17,773 nt of DNA. Source: JAICTV01 sp035634055 (GTDB taxonomy: Bacteria; Planctomycetota; Phycisphaerae; Tepidisphaerales; Tepidisphaeraceae). Under the pieces are notes generated by a model. The model was not told where the DNA came from. It searched no databases and saw only the letters and a list, made by a program, of their open reading frames with translations. The translations under genes were made by a program, and so were the position numbers. The first letter of the stretch is position 1; the number at the start of each line of letters is the position of its first letter. The stretch spans positions 1 through 17,773 of the forward strand of contig DASQDR010000241.1 of NCBI GenBank assembly GCA_035634055.1. The letters are read 5' to 3'. Shown here piece after piece: positions 1 to 6,674 of this stretch.

Positions 1-2703
1 CCCGCCCCGGTCGCGGTTCAGCCGCCGCCGGCCCCCGCGCCGCTGCCGCCGCCGGCGGGCGTGCCGCCGCCGCCTGCGCCCGCCCCGGTGGCGGTGCAGC
101 CGATGCCCCAGCCGATGCCCGCGCCGATGCCGGTGGATTCCACGGTTGCGCCGGTGCAGACCGTGTCGGCGGAGGAGGCGCTGGCGCAGACCGCCAACAT
201 GCAGAGCGGCAGCGCCGCCGCCAACACCGCCCGCGCCCGCCAGTTGGTGGAAGAGGCCCGCGGTGCCGAGTCGCGCAACGACTACCAGTCCGCCCTGAAC
301 CTGTACGGCGAGGCCGCCCAGCTCGATCCGACCAACGCCGCGGCGCAGGCGGGCCGGAACAACATGATGACCCTCGCCGGGCGCGCCCCCAACGCCACGC
401 CGCTCGACCGCGTCGAGTCCGGCATCCGCGCCCGCCAGCAGGAGATCCGCTGGAACTTCGACACCGCGCTGAACCGCGCCCGTGAGTCGACCCGCGCCGG
501 TGACTTCGGCGCGGCCGACGTCGCCCTGGGGCAGGCGCGCGTGGCGCGCAACTCCGACCCGACGATCTTCCCGGAAAACGAGGTCCGAGACATGGAGACG
601 CGGCTGGCCGACGCGCAGCTCCAGCTCACCCGCGGCCAGGAAGGCGCCCAGGCGCAGGCGCTGACCGCCGAGCAGCGCGAGACGCAGCGGCGGATCGAGG
701 AGTCGCGCCGCCAGCAGGCCGACGAGCAGCGCCGCACCATCGCAGACCTCCGCGTGCAGGCGCAGCGGCTGATCAACGAGACGCGCTACTCCGAGGCGCT
801 GGGCGTGATCGACCAAATGCTGGTCATCCAGCCGACCAACGATTACGCGACCGGCCTGCGCCCGCTCGTGGAGGACAAGGCCCTGCTCCAGCAGCAGCGC
901 CGCTTCCGCGAGGACTTTGACCGCCAGTTCACCAAGCAGCTCAACCAGACCGAAGAGAAGAAGATCCCGTACGACGACATCCTGCGCTACCCGGCGAACT
1001 GGCCGGACATCAGCGAGCTGCGCGACCAGACCACCGCCGCCGAGCGCGGCGAGGGCGGCGCCGACCAGGCGGTCGCGGCCCAGCTCGACCGCAAGCTCCC
1101 GGAGCTGCGCTTTGACGCCATCGGCTTCGCCGACGTCGTCGACTTCCTGCGCGACATCACCGGCGCCAACATCTTCGTCAACTGGCGCGCCCTCGAGGCG
1201 GCCGGCATCGACCGCAACGCGCCCGTCACCGCCCGCCTGCGCGACGTGCGCTTCTCCAAGGCGCTGCAGACGATCCTGTCGGACGTCGGCGGCGGCGCGG
1301 TCAAGCTCGGGTACACGATCGACGAAGGCGTCATCACCATCTCGACCGAGGAAGACCTCTCCAAGAACACGCTCACCCGCGTGTACGACATCCGCGACCT
1401 GATCATCGAGGTCCCGGACTTCGGCAACGCCCCGACCTTCAATCTCCAGCAACAGAGCAACACCACCTCCGGCGGCGGTGGTGGCGGCGGCGGCGGTGGC
1501 GGCGGGCAGTCACTCTTCGGCGGCAACAGCGGCGGCGGCACCGAGCAGGGGCAGCAGCGCACCCGCCAGCAGCTCGTCGAGGACATCACCAAGCTCATCA
1601 CTGAAACGGTTGCTCCGGACTCCTGGCGCGACGCCGGCGGCACCGTCGGCTCCGTCCGCGAGCTTTCCGGTCAGCTGATCGTCACGCAGACCCCCGAGAA
1701 CCAGCGCCTGCTCCAGGGGCTGCTCGAGCAGCTTCGCGAGACCCGCGCCATCCAGGTCACCGTCGAGACGCGCTTCCTCACCGTCCAGCGCAACTACCTC
1801 GAGGACATCGGCCTCGACGTGGACGTCACGCTCAATACCGACCGCGACGCCAACTCAAGCTGGAGCGCGTTGCCGGTCACGCAGAACTCAATCGTCTGGA
1901 CCAGCAACCCGGCGACCGGCCTGCCGGGCAGCATCCGCAACGTCGACAACAGCAACGTCTCCAGCGCCTTCAACGGGCTGGGCCTCTCGAGCCTCGGGCT
2001 CCAGGGGACGTACCTCGACAACTTCACGGTGCAGTTCCTGCTCCGCGCCACGCAGGCGGCGCAGAACTCGACGCTGGTGACGGCGCCGCGATTGACGCTT
2101 TTCAACGGGCAGCGCGCGTACGTGCTGGTCAGCCGGCAGACCGCGTACGTGTCGGACCTGGAGGCGGTCGTCGCCCAGAACGCCGTGGCGTTCAACCCGA
2201 CCATCGGGCTGGTGCAGTCGGGCGTGCTGCTCGACGTGCAGGCGACGGTCAGCTCCGACCGCAAGTACGTCACCCTCACGCTCCGCCCGCAGTTGGCGAC
2301 CCTGCTCGACCTGCTGCCGTTCACGTTCCAGAGCTCACAGCAGGCGCCCGCCGCCACCACGCCGGTCACCGGCGGGCCGATCGTGATCGGCGGCGGCGGC
2401 ACCAACGCCGCGTCCGGCACCATCCAGCAGCCGATCCTCCAGATCACCGAGGTGCGCACCACGGTCAGCGTTCCCGACGGCGGCACGCTGCTGCTCGGCG
2501 GGCAGACGCTCGCCGGCGAGATCGAGCGCGAGGCGGGCGTCCCCGTCCTCAGCAAGATCCCGTTCCTCAAGCGGCTGTTCACCAACCGCTCGATGGCCAA
2601 GGACGAGCAGGTCCTGCTCATCCTGGTCAAGCCGACCATCGTCATCCAGCGCGAGCAGGAGCAGAAGCAGTTCCCGCTGCTGAGCACGCGGATCACTCAG
2701 TAG
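1..2703 (+). CDS. Secretin-type outer-membrane channel protein (GspD/PilQ-like), 5' end missing
   Basis: This is the C-terminal 900 residues of a secretin, the outer-membrane ring of a type II secretion or type IV pilus-like system. The frame is open to base 1, and PAPVAVQP occurs both before and after the GTG at 61, so the true start probably lies upstream. Counting residues from base 61: a Pro/Ala-rich segment (1-30), a TPR-like pair (about 60-105), a charged coiled-coil region (about 140-235), another TPR-like unit (235-265), an STN/N0-like domain (about 346-435), a 12-residue Gly run (471-482), an N1-like domain (about 501-560) and the secretin domain (about 565-870). The last contains VPDGGTLLLGGQ and PFLKRLFTNR followed by a LILVKPTIV strand, the usual secretin end. 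The TPR and coiled-coil extension is larger than in classical GspD. No partner gene of a secretion system is adjacent. Family is secure; the exact system is not. Confidence 0.9.
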   Translation, partial: PAPVAVQPPPAPAPLPPPAGVPPPPAPAPVAVQPMPQPMPAPMPVDSTVAPVQTVSAEEALAQTANMQSGSAAANTARARQLVEEARGAESRNDYQSALNLYGEAAQLDPTNAAAQAGRNNMMTLAGRAPNATPLDRVESGIRARQQEIRWNFDTALNRARESTRAGDFGAADVALGQARVARNSDPTIFPENEVRDMETRLADAQLQLTRGQEGAQAQALTAEQRETQRRIEESRRQQADEQRRTIADLRVQAQRLINETRYSEALGVIDQMLVIQPTNDYATGLRPLVEDKALLQQQRRFREDFDRQFTKQLNQTEEKKIPYDDILRYPANWPDISELRDQTTAAERGEGGADQAVAAQLDRKLPELRFDAIGFADVVDFLRDITGANIFVNWRALEAAGIDRNAPVTARLRDVRFSKALQTILSDVGGGAVKLGYTIDEGVITISTEEDLSKNTLTRVYDIRDLIIEVPDFGNAPTFNLQQQSNTTSGGGGGGGGGGGGQSLFGGNSGGGTEQGQQRTRQQLVEDITKLITETVAPDSWRDAGGTVGSVRELSGQLIVTQTPENQRLLQGLLEQLRETRAIQVTVETRFLTVQRNYLEDIGLDVDVTLNTDRDANSSWSALPVTQNSIVWTSNPATGLPGSIRNVDNSNVSSAFNGLGLSSLGLQGTYLDNFTVQFLLRATQAAQNSTLVTAPRLTLFNGQRAYVLVSRQTAYVSDLEAVVAQNAVAFNPTIGLVQSGVLLDVQATVSSDRKYVTLTLRPQLATLLDLLPFTFQSSQQAPAATTPVTGGPIVIGGGGTNAASGTIQQPILQITEVRTTVSVPDGGTLLLGGQTLAGEIEREAGVPVLSKIPFLKRLFTNRSMAKDEQVLLILVKPTIVIQREQEQKQFPLLSTRITQ

Positions 2704-2811
2704 TCATTGGTCATCTGGCATTGGTCACTCGCAGCGCCTTCCACTCCGGAAGCGCGCTGCGAGTGACCAGTGACATTTGATGAGTGACGAGTGACGAGCC
2801 ACGAGTGACCG
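2704..2811. repeat. Degenerate direct repeats (GGTCA / GAGTGAC words)
   Basis: On the left side of the hairpin the words TCATTGGTCA, TGGCATTGGTCA recur. On the right side GAGTGAC recurs at 2782-2788, 2789-2796 (as cGAGTGAC) and 2803-2809, with related AGTGAC and GAGCCAC words. The two sides are roughly each other's reverse complement. The array is non-coding and resembles dispersed intergenic repeat words, not a CRISPR array: there are no spacers of constant length. Confidence 0.5.
2719..2772. repeat. Long imperfect hairpin between secretin gene and rpmB
   Basis: GGTCACTCGCAGCGC (2723-2737) is perfectly complementary to GCGCTGCGAGTGACC (2754-2768). CTTCC (2738-2742) pairs with GGAAG (2748-2752) across a 5-base loop, with one bulged C at 2753. 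The outer stem extends to 2719/2772 with one wobble pair. It begins 16 bases after the secretin stop, so it may end or stabilise that transcript, but no T-run follows. A repetitive extragenic palindrome is the alternative. Confidence 0.7.
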
Positions 2812-2828
2812 CAACGGATCGCCTCCGC

Positions 2829-2857
2829 TTGCAATCGGCGCCTTGGTCGCATACCCT
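2829..2857 (+). promoter_or_regulatory. Candidate sigma70-type promoter for rpmB
   Basis: TTGCAA (2829-2834) and TACCCT (2852-2857) are 17 bases apart. They match the -35 and -10 consensus at 4 of 6 and 3 of 6 positions. Transcription would start near 2864, about 30 bases before the rpmB ATG. Moderate match only. Confidence 0.35.
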
Positions 2858-2894
2858 CTGCGACCCGATTTTCGGCACAAGTGAGAGGTCCGTT

Positions 2895-3158
2895 ATGCCC
2901 CGCGTTTGCTATTTCACCGGTAAGAAGACCAGCTTCGGCAAGCAGAAGACCCACCGCGGCAAGGCGAAGTACCTGGGTGGCGTCGGCACCAAGACGACCG
3001 GGATCACCGCCCGGAAGTTCAAGCCGAACATTCAGAAGGTGCGCGCGGTGATCGACGGTCAGGTCGTGCGCGTGAAGGTGAGCACCAAGGCGATCCGCAA
3101 CGGGCTGATTACCAAGCCCGTGCGCCGCAAGCCCGTCGCCGCCGCCGCGTCCGCGTAA
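2895..3158 (+). CDS. rpmB: 50S ribosomal protein bL28
   Basis: This 87-residue protein is ribosomal protein bL28 of the large subunit. It opens MPRVCYFTGKKTSFGKQ, has the central FKPNIQKVRAVIDGQVVRVKVSTKAIRNGL block typical in pattern of the family (split here: FKPNIQKVRAVIDG, then VRVKVSTKAIRNG), and ends in a basic Ala-rich tail. A segment KYLGGVGTKTTGITAR sits between the N-terminal part and the FKPN block, which makes it longer than the E. coli-type protein; I recall similar segments in planctomycete bL28. ATG 2895 is chosen because AGAGG (2884-2888) lies six bases upstream; an ATG at 2784 in the same frame would add 37 residues unlike the family. Only one Cys remains, so no zinc site. 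It appears to be a single-gene transcript with its own promoter and terminator. Confidence 0.93.
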   Translation: MPRVCYFTGKKTSFGKQKTHRGKAKYLGGVGTKTTGITARKFKPNIQKVRAVIDGQVVRVKVSTKAIRNGLITKPVRRKPVAAAASA

Positions 3159-3200
3159 GCCGGCCGCGCGTCACGGGGTTGTCGCTCGTAGGCAAACTTG

Positions 3201-3235
3201 AAGCCCGCGGACCGGTTGGTCCGCGGGCTTTCTGC
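3201..3235 (+). terminator. rpmB: Rho-independent terminator of rpmB
   Basis: AAGCCCGCGGACC (3201-3213) and GGTCCGCGGGCTT (3218-3230) form a perfect 13-bp stem with a 4-base GGTT loop, followed by TCTGCTG. It is 42 bases beyond the rpmB stop. The U-tract is poor, but the stem is strong. Its presence argues against translation of the next gene starting upstream of it. Confidence 0.8.
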
Positions 3236-3262
3236 TGCGCCCCGGCGGCCCGGCAGGTTACG

Positions 3263-3934
3263 ATGTCGGCCGCCATGCCCGATCCTGCAATCAGCGAACT
3301 GGACGAGCTAAGGCGCCGGCTCGACCGCCTGGAGAGCGACAACCAGCGCCTGCGCGACAAGCTCGAGCCGATCATCGGCCGCGACAACCCCTGCTTCGAC
3401 GCCACGCTCTTCCAGCGACTGCTCCAGCGCCGGCTGCTGTGGCTGACGCTGCCCGCCTACCTGGTGCTCGGCCTGGCTATGGTTCTCCCGGCCTTCCCCG
3501 CGACGCGGGAGTTCATCCCCCACATGAACGTGCTCGGGCTGCCGCTGGTGGACTTCGGCGGCAGGGGAACGCGCCACCCGGGCGTCGGCGTCGGGATCAT
3601 TGGCATCGGCGGCGTCGGCATCGGGTTGATCGGCATCGGCGGGCTCGGGCTGGGCGCGGTGGCAATCGGCGGCGGGGCGGTCGGGCTCATCGCGCTGGGC
3701 GGCGGGAGCTTGGGGCTGATCGCCGTCGGAGGCGGCGCGACGGGCTTGGTCGCCGTCGGCGGCGGCGCCGCGGGCCGCTACGCCCTCGGACAGCGCGGCG
3801 GGGGGCGATACGTCCTCGCCCTCAACCGCCAGGACGAAGAGGCCATCGCGTTCTTCTGCCGCTACGCGCCGGAATTGCGACGGGCGGTCACCCGCCCGAT
3901 GCCGGTGATTCCGCATGACGCGGCGACGCGGTGA
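3263..3934 (+). CDS. Membrane protein with coiled coil and eight Gly-rich decapeptide repeats
   Basis: I do not recognise a characterised function. The 223-residue product starts at ATG 3263, which has CAGG six to eight bases upstream; ATG 3275 is possible. A start at 3179 would run through the rpmB terminator. Residues 8-36 form a heptad-like charged segment (ELDELRRRLDRLESDNQRLR). Residues 58-78 are a membrane helix. Then MNVLGLPLVDFGG leads into eight consecutive ten-residue units (residues about 108-187) such as VGVGIIGIGG, VGIGLIGIGG, GSLGLIAVGG and GATGLVAVGG, grading into GAAGRYALGQ. A short charged C-terminal tail contains the only Cys of the C-terminal half. Comparable Gly/Ile/Ala repeat membrane proteins occur in planctomycetes as I recall. 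The repeat could pack as a solenoid or as a membrane-embedded stack. The gene lies alone between rpmB and gatC. Confidence 0.75.
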   Translation: MSAAMPDPAISELDELRRRLDRLESDNQRLRDKLEPIIGRDNPCFDATLFQRLLQRRLLWLTLPAYLVLGLAMVLPAFPATREFIPHMNVLGLPLVDFGGRGTRHPGVGVGIIGIGGVGIGLIGIGGLGLGAVAIGGGAVGLIALGGGSLGLIAVGGGATGLVAVGGGAAGRYALGQRGGGRYVLALNRQDEEAIAFFCRYAPELRRAVTRPMPVIPHDAATR

Positions 3935-3973
3935 CGAAGGGACCGCGGGCGCCGTGCCATTGCGCCCCGAACC

Positions 3974-4002
3974 TTGTCATCCTTCCGCCTTGCGCCTAAA
4001 AC
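3974..4002 (+). promoter_or_regulatory. gatC: Candidate promoter directly before gatC
   Basis: TTGTCA (3974-3979) and TAAAAC (3997-4002) are 17 bases apart and match consensus at 5 of 6 and 4 of 6 positions, the best promoter match in the window. A start point about seven bases downstream would fall at 4008-4010, only three to five bases before the gatC ATG. Confidence 0.5.
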
Positions 4003-4012
4003 GGCCGGCACC

Positions 4013-4339
4013 ATGAGCGATCCCGCGCAGCCTCACCTCACGCCCGAGCAGGTTCGGCACGTCGCCAAGCTGGCGCGGCTGGCGTTGCCGGCGGAGAAGC
4101 TGGAGCGCTACGCCGGTCAGCTCGAGTCGATCCTGCATTACATCGACAAGCTCGCGGAGGTCGACACCGCCGGCGTCGAGCCGATGGCCCACGCGCTGCC
4201 GGTGCAGAACGTCCTCCGCCCCGACGTCGCCGGCCCGGGGCTGCCGCTGGAAAAGGTCCTCCAGAACGCCCCCGAGACCGACGGCCCGTTCTTCAAGGTT
4301 CCCAAGGTCATCGGCGGCGATGAAGACTCCGCCGGTTGA
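4013..4339 (+). CDS. gatC: Aspartyl/glutamyl-tRNA amidotransferase subunit C
   Basis: GatC is the small scaffold subunit of the GatCAB complex, which converts Glu-tRNA(Gln) and Asp-tRNA(Asn) to Gln-tRNA(Gln) and Asn-tRNA(Asn). The 108-residue product has the family N-terminus (LTPEQVRHVAKLARLAL), the helical middle (QLESILHYIDKLAEVDT), GVEPMAHAL, the VLRPD motif and the end NAPETDGPFFKVPKVI. ATG 4013 fits the family length; an in-frame TTG at 3974 would overlap the predicted -35 element. No Shine-Dalgarno sequence is visible before the ATG (ACGGCCGGCACC), consistent with a near-leaderless transcript. gatA is on the same strand but about 4.6 kb downstream, and gatB is not in the window. Confidence 0.95.
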   Translation: MSDPAQPHLTPEQVRHVAKLARLALPAEKLERYAGQLESILHYIDKLAEVDTAGVEPMAHALPVQNVLRPDVAGPGLPLEKVLQNAPETDGPFFKVPKVIGGDEDSAG

Positions 4340-4564
4340 GCGGTGCCCCTGCAACAAGCAGCGAATGATCGCGTCGGGGAAGGAACGTGCGCTCGGCGGA
4401 GGAGCGGGCCGCGGGTGGCCGTCGGCGGCTACGACGCTCGGGGAACGCGGGGACCGTCGCCAATCCATACCGGCGAGTTACCACCAACATGCACATATCG
4501 GCTGCCGCCCCGGTCGATAAACCTCTGTTGACCGCTTCGCACGGCCGGCCTTAGCGTACGCGGC
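4340..4564. other. Intergenic stretch between gatC and the Cys-containing membrane protein gene
   Basis: This 225-base stretch holds no coding region I can support; short reading frames on both strands have no family signature. Near its end TTGACC (4528-4533) is a good -35 match, but the sequence 17-18 bases on (TTAGCG/TAGCGT) is a weak -10. I see no clear Fur, Zur or CsoR-type operator or terminator. Confidence 0.4.
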
Positions 4565-4954
4565 GTGATCCGCCGGGTCGGCATCATCCTGCTACTGCTG
4601 TTCGAGGCGCTGTGGCTGAACGTGGTCCTGCCGGGACACACGCGCGGCGCGGTTGCCCTGGCGGGCGGGGGTTGCGGCGCGACGAGCATTGACTCGTGCT
4701 GCTCGCCGGCACGCTCGGCCGCGGGATCCACCGCAGCCGGCGGGCGGAGCGAGGCACCCGACCCTTCCGGCGACCGCGCTTCCCGCTGCGCGGTCTGCGC
4801 CTTCGCGGCCAAGCTGACCACGCCGGTGGATCTGGACCTGCGACTCCCGCCGCTGGCGCGGGTCGCGACGCTGGCGGTTCCCGCGCCGCCGGCCGTGCCG
4901 ACGTGCGACCTTCACGCCGCCCACTACGGCCGCGCCCCGCCCGCCGCCGCCTGA
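4565..4954 (+). CDS. Small Cys-containing membrane or secreted protein (DUF2946-like layout)
   Basis: This 129-residue product begins with GTG and has no visible Shine-Dalgarno sequence. A hydrophobic stretch (residues 5-23, VGIILLLLFEALWLNVVLP) is a signal peptide or anchor. It is followed by Cys residues in a GGGC segment, an adjacent CC pair (near 45-46) and a CAVCAF motif (near 75-80), then a Pro/Ala-rich end with one more Cys and two His (CDLHAAHYG). The layout of a leader, a CxxC and a short tail resembles DUF2946-type proteins found near metal genes, but the match is loose. It lies 72 bases before the prepilin gene and may be the first gene of a three-gene unit. Its high GC content means a spurious frame cannot be excluded. 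Confidence 0.5.
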   Translation: MIRRVGIILLLLFEALWLNVVLPGHTRGAVALAGGGCGATSIDSCCSPARSAAGSTAAGGRSEAPDPSGDRASRCAVCAFAAKLTTPVDLDLRLPPLARVATLAVPAPPAVPTCDLHAAHYGRAPPAAA

Positions 4955-5026
4955 CGCTGCCCGGCGTCCCCCCGCACGCTCTCAGCGCGACCCATCCGTT
5001 CGCACCCTCTGCTCCGAGAGGTCGTC

Positions 5027-5767
5027 ATGTCACGTTCACGCGCGCCGGCCGCGCGGCCGCAAGGCTTTACGCTGGTGGAACTGTTGGTGGTGATCGGCAT
5101 TATCGCCATTCTGATCGGCATCCTGCTGCCCGCGCTGGGCGCCGCCCGCGGGCAGAGCCGGGCGGTCGCCTGCCTGTCCAACCTGCGCCAGATCACCACG
5201 GCCGCGCTGATGTACGCGCAGGAGACCAAGTGGTACGTCAGCTACGTACCGCCGGTGGGCGGCCAGCCGGCCAAGGATCGAAAGGAGCTGCTCTACCCGT
5301 ACCTGCGGCAGGGCAAGAGCAACGCCGACCATGCCGGGAACCAGGCGTGGCTCTGCCCCGCGAGCGAGCGGCGCACCGCCGCCGATCCGATCAGCGGGCG
5401 CGTGATCGAGGAGGCGAGTTACGGCTTCAACACGTACCTCAACGGCCAGCGGCTCAACCGCATCCGCCGGTGGAGCGAGACGGTGGCGCTGTGCGACGGC
5501 GGGATGGCGGACCAGCCGACGCCGGGGTTCCCGTCGGAGGCGACGCACCTCTGGCCGCCCGGCCGCGCCGCCACCAGCACCTCGTGCCGCCCGAACCACC
5601 TGCGCCACCCGAAGCAGACGGTGTGCGTCGCGTTCGTCGACGGCCACGGCGAGCGCCTGCCCATGAAGCCGCCGTTCTACCCCGGCGTCGTCGGGCAGTG
5701 GAGCGGCAATGGCGTCACCGATCCAAACGACCCCAATTACAAGGACCAGCTATGGGACCTCAAGTGA
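5027..5767 (+). CDS. Prepilin-type protein with N-terminal cleavage/methylation domain
   Basis: This 246-residue pseudopilin-like protein carries the type IV prepilin signal: a basic leader, then Gly13 | Phe14 cleavage site in GFTLVELLVVIGIIAILIG, with the conserved Glu at position +5 (Glu18). The hydrophobic helix is followed by LPALGAARGQSRAVACLSNL, a common planctomycete prepilin pattern. Near the C-terminus NHLRHPKQ and CVAFVDGHGE resemble the H-X9-DG motif, though with ten residues between His and Asp-Gly instead of nine. Such proteins are made in large numbers in planctomycetes and their individual roles are mostly unknown. ATG 5027 has GAGAGG (5016-5021) five bases upstream. The stop overlaps the start region of the DUF4198 gene, so the two are probably co-translated. 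Confidence 0.9.
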   Translation: MSRSRAPAARPQGFTLVELLVVIGIIAILIGILLPALGAARGQSRAVACLSNLRQITTAALMYAQETKWYVSYVPPVGGQPAKDRKELLYPYLRQGKSNADHAGNQAWLCPASERRTAADPISGRVIEEASYGFNTYLNGQRLNRIRRWSETVALCDGGMADQPTPGFPSEATHLWPPGRAATSTSCRPNHLRHPKQTVCVAFVDGHGERLPMKPPFYPGVVGQWSGNGVTDPNDPNYKDQLWDLK

Positions 5768-6573
5768 ATCAACTCGTCACCCGCGCGCTGGCGCTCGTCG
5801 CCGCCGCCGCGATCATCACCTCTGCGGCGCTCGCGCACGACACGTGGGTTCAGCCCAACACGAACCTGGTGCGCGTCGGAGACGCCGTTCACCTCGACCT
5901 GCTGCTGGGCAACCACGGCAACGATCACCGCGACTTCAAGCTGGCCGGGAAGGCGCCGCTCGAGGGATCGACGCTCGACGTGATCGGCCCGGACGGCAAG
6001 TCGCTCGACCTCAAGTCGTCCCTCACCGACCAGGGCTACGCGCCCAAGGAAGGGTTTTGGACCACCCGCTTCACCCCCGCGGCGGCGGGGCTGTACACGG
6101 TGGTGCAGACGTCGGACCGAGTTGTCGACTACGCGCCGGAGCGCTCGATCAAGAGCGCCAAGACCTTCTTCGTCGCCACCAGGAGCCTCGACAAGGTGCC
6201 AATCGACAACCCCGGCTTCGACCGCCCGCTGGGCCACCCGCTTGAACTCGTGCCGCAGACCAACCCGGTCACCCCGATGGGCCCCGGCACGCGGGTGACC
6301 GTGAAGCTGCTGTTCAAGGGCAAGCCGCTGGCGGGCGAGCGGGTGTCGTTCGTCCCTCGCGGCGTGGCGCTGGCCGAGTCGTTCGACGCGCGCTACGAGC
6401 GGAAGACGGACGACAATGGCGAGGCCACCTTCGAGCCCACCGAGGCGAACTACTACCTCGTCGTCGCCCACCGCAAGGAGCCGGCCGAGGGGGGGCAGGG
6501 TTACACGGCGACGAAATACTCCGCGACGCTCTGCCTCTACGTGCCAGCCGTCTGCCCGTGCTGCGGGGAATGA
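5752..6573 (+). CDS. DUF4198 periplasmic protein, possibly metal-related
   Basis: This 273-residue protein has a Sec signal peptide (LVTRALALVAAAAIITSAALA) after which the mature protein would begin with HDTWVQP, the usual opening of DUF4198 proteins. The body is a beta-rich domain (RVGDAVHLDLLLGNHGND, GFWTTRFTPAAAGLYTVV, VTVKLLFKGKPLAGERVSF, DDNGEATFEP). DUF4198 includes NikK-like periplasmic components of nickel and cobalt uptake systems, but many members are uncharacterised. The last residues, VCPCCGE, add a CxCC cluster that could bind metal. ATG 5752 has AAGGA (5741-5745) six bases upstream and overlaps the prepilin gene by 16 bases; a GTG at 5764 that overlaps the prepilin stop is an alternative. 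No transporter gene is adjacent, so metal binding is an inference. Confidence 0.85.
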   Translation: MGPQVNQLVTRALALVAAAAIITSAALAHDTWVQPNTNLVRVGDAVHLDLLLGNHGNDHRDFKLAGKAPLEGSTLDVIGPDGKSLDLKSSLTDQGYAPKEGFWTTRFTPAAAGLYTVVQTSDRVVDYAPERSIKSAKTFFVATRSLDKVPIDNPGFDRPLGHPLELVPQTNPVTPMGPGTRVTVKLLFKGKPLAGERVSFVPRGVALAESFDARYERKTDDNGEATFEPTEANYYLVVAHRKEPAEGGQGYTATKYSATLCLYVPAVCPCCGE

Positions 6574-6674
6574 GATGGAATCGCTCGCGTTCGTTCAGGT
6601 AGCATGCCGACCTCACTTCTTCTGTTCCCAATGGGAGGCGCGGCCTGGCGGAGGGTACGGCTGACAGCATCTCG

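Noticed and set aside
987..1643. Minus-strand frame with a poly-Pro run inside the secretin gene
   Set aside because: The poly-Pro run is just the complement of the secretin's Gly linker; no family pattern.
3179..3262. 28-residue extension of the decapeptide-repeat protein
   Set aside because: It would translate through the rpmB terminator hairpin; ATG 3263 has a ribosome-binding site.
4696..5751. Long N-terminal extension of the DUF4198 frame
   Set aside because: It overlaps the prepilin gene in another frame and is Arg/Pro-rich; the signal peptide and a ribosome-binding site place the start at 5752.
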